DNA from: Gemmatimonadota bacterium
GTDB taxonomy: Bacteria > Gemmatimonadota > Gemmatimonadetes > Longimicrobiales > Gaopeijiaceae
Length of the DNA stretch: 64,000 bases
Assembly: GCA_040882465.1 (NCBI GenBank)
Contig: JBBEBG010000017.1
Location: forward strand, 56,911 to 120,910
Direction of reading: 5' to 3'
The position numbers and the translations under genes were made by a program. The notes below the pieces were generated by a model that made no database searches, was not told the DNA's origin, and worked only from the letters and a program-made list of their open reading frames with translations. Shown piece by piece: positions 61,195 to 64,000 of this stretch (position 1 is its first letter; every line of letters begins with the position of its first letter).

Positions 61195-62022
61195 TCAGCG
61201 CAGGTCTTTATGTTCGAGGCGATCGAATTCCTCGAGGAGCTCGGCCTCCTGAATGTCACTGGCCTCGGATGTTCCACTCTTCGGCTTCTCCGCCTCCTTC
61301 GTGATTCCGTCTCCGGCCGTGATGCGCCGAACTTCGTCGTCGCTCGGCGGGAGGAGGCCCATCTCCCGCTTGAGGGCGAGGAGTCGTTCCTCCGCCTCGC
61401 CTCCGGACTCCAGCCGCGCGAACTCCTTCTCCAGGGTGTCGCCCGAAAGGCTCTCCGACACCTCCGCGACCGCTAGAGTGCGCATCTCTTCCGCCTCGAT
61501 CCGCTCGGCCATCCGGTTGAAGGCGTCGAAGGCCGAATTGTCCGAGAGACCCGACATTGTCTCGTGAATCCGCTTCTGCGCCTGCGAACGCTTCTGTTTG
61601 GCGATGAGCAGGTTCCGCTTCCGCTTCGCCTCCTCGATCTTTTCGTTCAGCTGCCGAAGCGAAGTCTTGAGCTTTTCCGTTTCATTCGCCTGGGCCTGCC
61701 AGGTCTGGCGGAGCGAATTCGTGCGCTCGCCGTGCTCCGACTGCCGAAGGAGCGCCTGTTTCGCGAGGTCGTCGCGCCCCTCCTGCACGGCGAGGACCGC
61801 GCGCTTCTCCCAGTCCCGCGACTGCTTCGCTTCATCTTCGACCTGAACGCGGAGCTTCCGCTCATCCGCGATCGCGCCCGCGACTTCTCTCTTGGCGCGG
61901 GCCAGCTGATCTCGCATGTCGAGGATGATCTGGTTCAACATCTTCTCGGGGTGTTCGGCCCGGGCGATCAGGTCGTTGATGTTGGACCGGAAAAGAGTCG
62001 ACAACTTCTGGAAGATGCTCAT
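61195..62022 (-). CDS. pspA: PspA/IM30 phage-shock protein
   Basis: The 275-residue protein is mostly coiled coil. The N-terminal amphipathic helix is MSIFQKLSTLFRSNINDLIA, with AEHPEKMLNQIILDMRDQL and long heptads through residue 180. The C-terminal 60 residues are acidic and Pro-poor (ELLEEFDRLEHKDLR). PspA proteins bind stressed membranes and assemble into ESCRT-III-like rods. RBS GGAGGG before ATG 62022 is strong. It is co-transcribed with the YbjN-like gene (four bases upstream of its RBS region) and with the transaminase. Confidence 0.94.
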   Translation of the reverse strand: MSIFQKLSTLFRSNINDLIARAEHPEKMLNQIILDMRDQLARAKREVAGAIADERKLRVQVEDEAKQSRDWEKRAVLAVQEGRDDLAKQALLRQSEHGERTNSLRQTWQAQANETEKLKTSLRQLNEKIEEAKRKRNLLIAKQKRSQAQKRIHETMSGLSDNSAFDAFNRMAERIEAEEMRTLAVAEVSESLSGDTLEKEFARLESGGEAEERLLALKREMGLLPPSDDEVRRITAGDGITKEAEKPKSGTSEASDIQEAELLEEFDRLEHKDLR

Positions 62023-62026
62023 AGGC

Positions 62027-62428
62027 TCATCCCTCCACCGGAGCGCCCGCGAGGGACTTGATCCGCTCGATGTGACTGGACGCCGCCATCGAAATGCTCT
62101 CGACCGCGGCCTGCAATTCCGGCAGATCCAGCGATTCGAGCTGGAGCGTGTCGTTCAGCACCAGCTCGGTCCCTTCGAGCCCGTAGGCCCCATGAACGAC
62201 GTCATTGGCGTTCAGCTCGAGGAGAGTGCGGTAAAGCTCCTCACGGGATCCGTTCGCGGGCGGCAGGTCCATAACCTTGAGGCGCACCACAAGAAGAGGA
62301 GGAGAGTGGTTCACCACCAGCGGGAGCGCGTCGTCGCGGCTCCGCACGAGATACATCCCCTCCGCGATCTCCTCGTATTCGAGATCCATGCGGATGAGAA
62401 AGCTCTCCAAATCCTCCCGGGTCACCAT
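62027..62428 (-). CDS. YbjN/CesT-like chaperone-fold protein
   Basis: The 133-residue protein has a short helix-strand fold: MVTREDLESFLIRMDLEYEE, the strand pair MYLVRSRDDALPLVVNHSPP, LLVVRLKVMDLPPA, then ELYRTLLELNANDVVHGAYG and ELVLNDTLQLESLDLPELQA. This matches YbjN/T3S-chaperone-like proteins often found beside pspA or two-component genes. Role unknown. ATG 62428 is four bases after a GGGAGG; the frame extends to 62503 with a Pro-rich leader that I reject. Confidence 0.8.
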   Translation of the reverse strand: MVTREDLESFLIRMDLEYEEIAEGMYLVRSRDDALPLVVNHSPPLLVVRLKVMDLPPANGSREELYRTLLELNANDVVHGAYGLEGTELVLNDTLQLESLDLPELQAAVESISMAASSHIERIKSLAGAPVEG

Positions 62429-62600
62429 GTCCCCCTCCCTCGCTTGAACCAGAGACGGCGCGGCCTCCGGGGCCGGCGGTCGCCCGAAACGGGGTCCCGC
62501 CAACCCTCCGAGCCGGCACGGATACTACCCATACGCCCCGGGGTGGGGAAAGATTCAGCGTGCCTCGCCCGCCCCGCACCCCATCGCACCCGCGGCCTCC

Positions 62601-63005
62601 CTACCTGATCAGGCGGACCGTCACCGGATAGCGATATCTTTTCCCCTCGTTCGCCCGGATGGCGGCCACGATCGTGAAAGCGAGCCAGACGAGCCCGAGG
62701 ATGGCGAAAAGGGGCCCCGTCACGATGATCCCGATTCCGAGGGTGAAGATCGTCAGGAGGAAGAGCACGAAGGCGATGGCCGCCATCGTGATGTTGAAGT
62801 TGAGCGCCTCCTTCCCCTGGTCGTCCACGAAGGGCATGGCGTCCTTCTTCAGCAACCAGATCACGAGCGGGCCGACGAAGACGCCGAAGCCCCCGAACCA
62901 GGAGGATACAAGCGCCCCAGCGAGCGCGGAGAGATGCGCAAACATGGCCCACTGCCGTTCTTCGCGGCCCGGATCGTCGCCAAGGGGAGCCGTCATCGGA
63001 TCCAT
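62601..63005 (-). CDS. DUF4870 (Tic20-like) small membrane protein
   Basis: The 134-residue protein has four hydrophobic segments, with the DUF4870 motif LLKKDAMPFVDDQGKEALNF and N-x-x-T following it, and ends GKRYRYPVTVRLIR. Role unknown. The start is uncertain: ATG 63005 and 62996 are both possible and neither has a clear ribosome binding site. It diverges from the glycosylase gene and precedes the YbjN-pspA operon by 172 bases. Confidence 0.85.
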   Translation of the reverse strand: MDPMTAPLGDDPGREERQWAMFAHLSALAGALVSSWFGGFGVFVGPLVIWLLKKDAMPFVDDQGKEALNFNITMAAIAFVLFLLTIFTLGIGIIVTGPLFAILGLVWLAFTIVAAIRANEGKRYRYPVTVRLIR

Positions 63006-63097
63006 CCCATCGTTCAGGGGGTTCAGTTGCTTCGCCCCGAAGGCGTGCGCCGACAGGATACGCGCGTGCGGGTGCATTCAGCAACGCCGGGACCCGG

Positions 63098-63988
63098 ATG
63101 CCCGAGCTTCCAGAAATCACCGTTTACGTCGAGGCCCTGGCCCGCCGCGTCGCAGGGCAGCCCCTGGAGAAGGCGAGGGTGCGGTCCGTTTCGCTCCTCC
63201 GGACATGGGACCCACCGCTCCTGGCTGCGGAAGGACGGACCGTCGTTGGGGTGCGTCGCCTCGGAAAGCGGATCGTCCTTGAGTTCGAAGGCGGCATCTT
63301 CCTCGTTCTCCATCTCATGCTCGCCGGAAGGCTTCGCTGGAGGGCCCGGGGCGTCGCCATCCCAAGGAAAGGCGCGCACGCGGCCTTCGACTTCCCGAAC
63401 GGCACGCTTCTCCTGACCGAGGCGGGTACCAAGAAACGGGCGAGTCTTCACCTCGTTCGTGGGGAGGAGGGACTCGCCGCCCTGGACCCGGGGGGTGTCG
63501 AGCCGCTGGAGATGTCGCGGGAGGAATTCGCGGGCGCCCTGCGAAGGGAAATCCGGACCCTGAAACGCGCGCTCACCAATCCGAAGACCTTCAGTGGAAT
63601 CGGAAACGCGCACTCCGACGAGATCCTCTTGGAGGCGAAGCTCTCCCCGCTCCAGCGCACGGGGCAACTCGACGAGGACGAGATCGAGCGGCTTTTCAGC
63701 GCGGTGCGGTGGTCGCTCGCGGAGTGGACGGAACGGCTCCGCGCCGAAGTCGGGGATGGATTTCCCGAAAAGGTCACCGCCTTCCATCCGGCGATGAAAG
63801 TGCATGGAAAGTATGGAAAGCCGTGTCCGAATTGCGGGACGCAGATCCAGCGGATCATCCATGGGGAACACGAGACGAACTATTGCCCACGGTGCCAGAC
63901 GGACGGGCGACTCCTCAGGGATCGAGCGCTCTCACGGCTGCTGCGCGAGGACTGGCCCAAGACGATCGAGGAATTGGAGGGGCTTTGA
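63098..63988 (+). CDS. Fpg/Nei-family DNA glycosylase
   Basis: The 296-residue enzyme removes oxidised bases by beta-delta elimination. The N-terminus MPELPEITVYVEALARRV has the catalytic Pro2 and Glu3. LGKRIVLEF holds the Lys of the family, the H2TH motif is PKTFSGIGNAHSDEILL and the zinc finger is CPNCG/CPRCQ. The usual Arg in the GR-x-T-x-YCP tip of the finger is replaced: the text is GEHETNYCP. A 25-residue tail (LLREDWPKTIEELEGL) follows. So it is Fpg-like but of a divergent branch. ATG at 63098 follows a GGGACC without a strong RBS. Confidence 0.88.
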   Translation: MPELPEITVYVEALARRVAGQPLEKARVRSVSLLRTWDPPLLAAEGRTVVGVRRLGKRIVLEFEGGIFLVLHLMLAGRLRWRARGVAIPRKGAHAAFDFPNGTLLLTEAGTKKRASLHLVRGEEGLAALDPGGVEPLEMSREEFAGALRREIRTLKRALTNPKTFSGIGNAHSDEILLEAKLSPLQRTGQLDEDEIERLFSAVRWSLAEWTERLRAEVGDGFPEKVTAFHPAMKVHGKYGKPCPNCGTQIQRIIHGEHETNYCPRCQTDGRLLRDRALSRLLREDWPKTIEELEGL

Positions 63989-64000
63989 GCGATCCGCTGC

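Overview
This is a high-GC bacterial chromosome segment with dense, mostly short-spaced operons. The mix suggests a Gemmatimonadota-like organism, though this is inferred from gene style and not from a marker tree. That mix is a PQQ dehydrogenase, a planctomycete-type cytochrome c protein, TadE/TadG proteins, many secreted peptidases and lipoproteins, SSS symporters, succinylase-type lysine genes and an S16 protein with a long Ala/Glu tail. The cell is Gram-negative-type (TolC, TonB receptor, outer-membrane and periplasmic proteins).

Layout. 1-9.1 kb: a minus-strand operon (cytochrome c/monooxygenase-like protein, an exported unknown, a PQQ dehydrogenase cut by the window edge), then a plus-strand cupin, an M1 metallopeptidase and three Tad pilus-type genes. 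9.1-13.5 kb: a small genomic island in the 3' end of tRNA-Lys(TTT). It is bounded by a 44-bp direct repeat and carries two tandem cytosine-5 DNA methyltransferases, an HNH restriction-type endonuclease and a Vsr nuclease, with no recombinase of its own. 13.5-25 kb: a minus-strand housekeeping block (rnhB, rplS, trmD, rimM, rpsP, ffh, a TolC-family protein, purA, a DapA-family aldolase, pilT, trpS). 24.6-29.2 kb: inositol monophosphatase, Hsp20, then dapB-dapA-dapD and an Lrp/AsnC regulator overlapping in one operon. 29.3-38.6 kb: an exported unknown, a sugar-kinase/symporter pair, aspartate kinase, an S9 peptidase and a second symporter. 38.8-44.5 kb: four overlapping or closely spaced signal-transduction genes (two response regulators, two large PAS kinases). 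44.5-49.6 kb: a DUF1761 gene broken by an amber codon, pyruvate phosphate dikinase, and an iron-type substrate-binding lipoprotein. 49.7-52.3 kb: a FecA-like TonB receptor behind a strong promoter flanked by two Fur-type palindromes. 52.3-59.6 kb: a peptidoglycan-recycling cluster (two GH3 enzymes, one fused to a serine beta-lactamase domain, diverging from a NamZ/DUF1343 protein and a DUF3108 protein). 59.7-64 kb: a frameshifted small lipoprotein gene behind another palindrome of the same type, a D-amino-acid transaminase, PspA, a YbjN-like protein, a DUF4870 membrane protein and an Fpg/Nei glycosylase.

How the genes work together. The island looks like a complete restriction-modification unit in which Vsr would repair the T:G mismatches left by deaminated 5-methylcytosine. 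The NamZ/NagZ cluster, the amino-sugar-type kinase and its SSS symporter fit release, uptake and phosphorylation of cell-wall sugars. The iron-binding lipoprotein, the FecA-like receptor and the broken lipoprotein share similar TGAGAAT/TGAGATT palindromes and may form one metal-responsive regulon. Two genes (DUF1761 and the lipoprotein) look inactivated by single-base changes; sequencing error cannot be excluded from this window alone.
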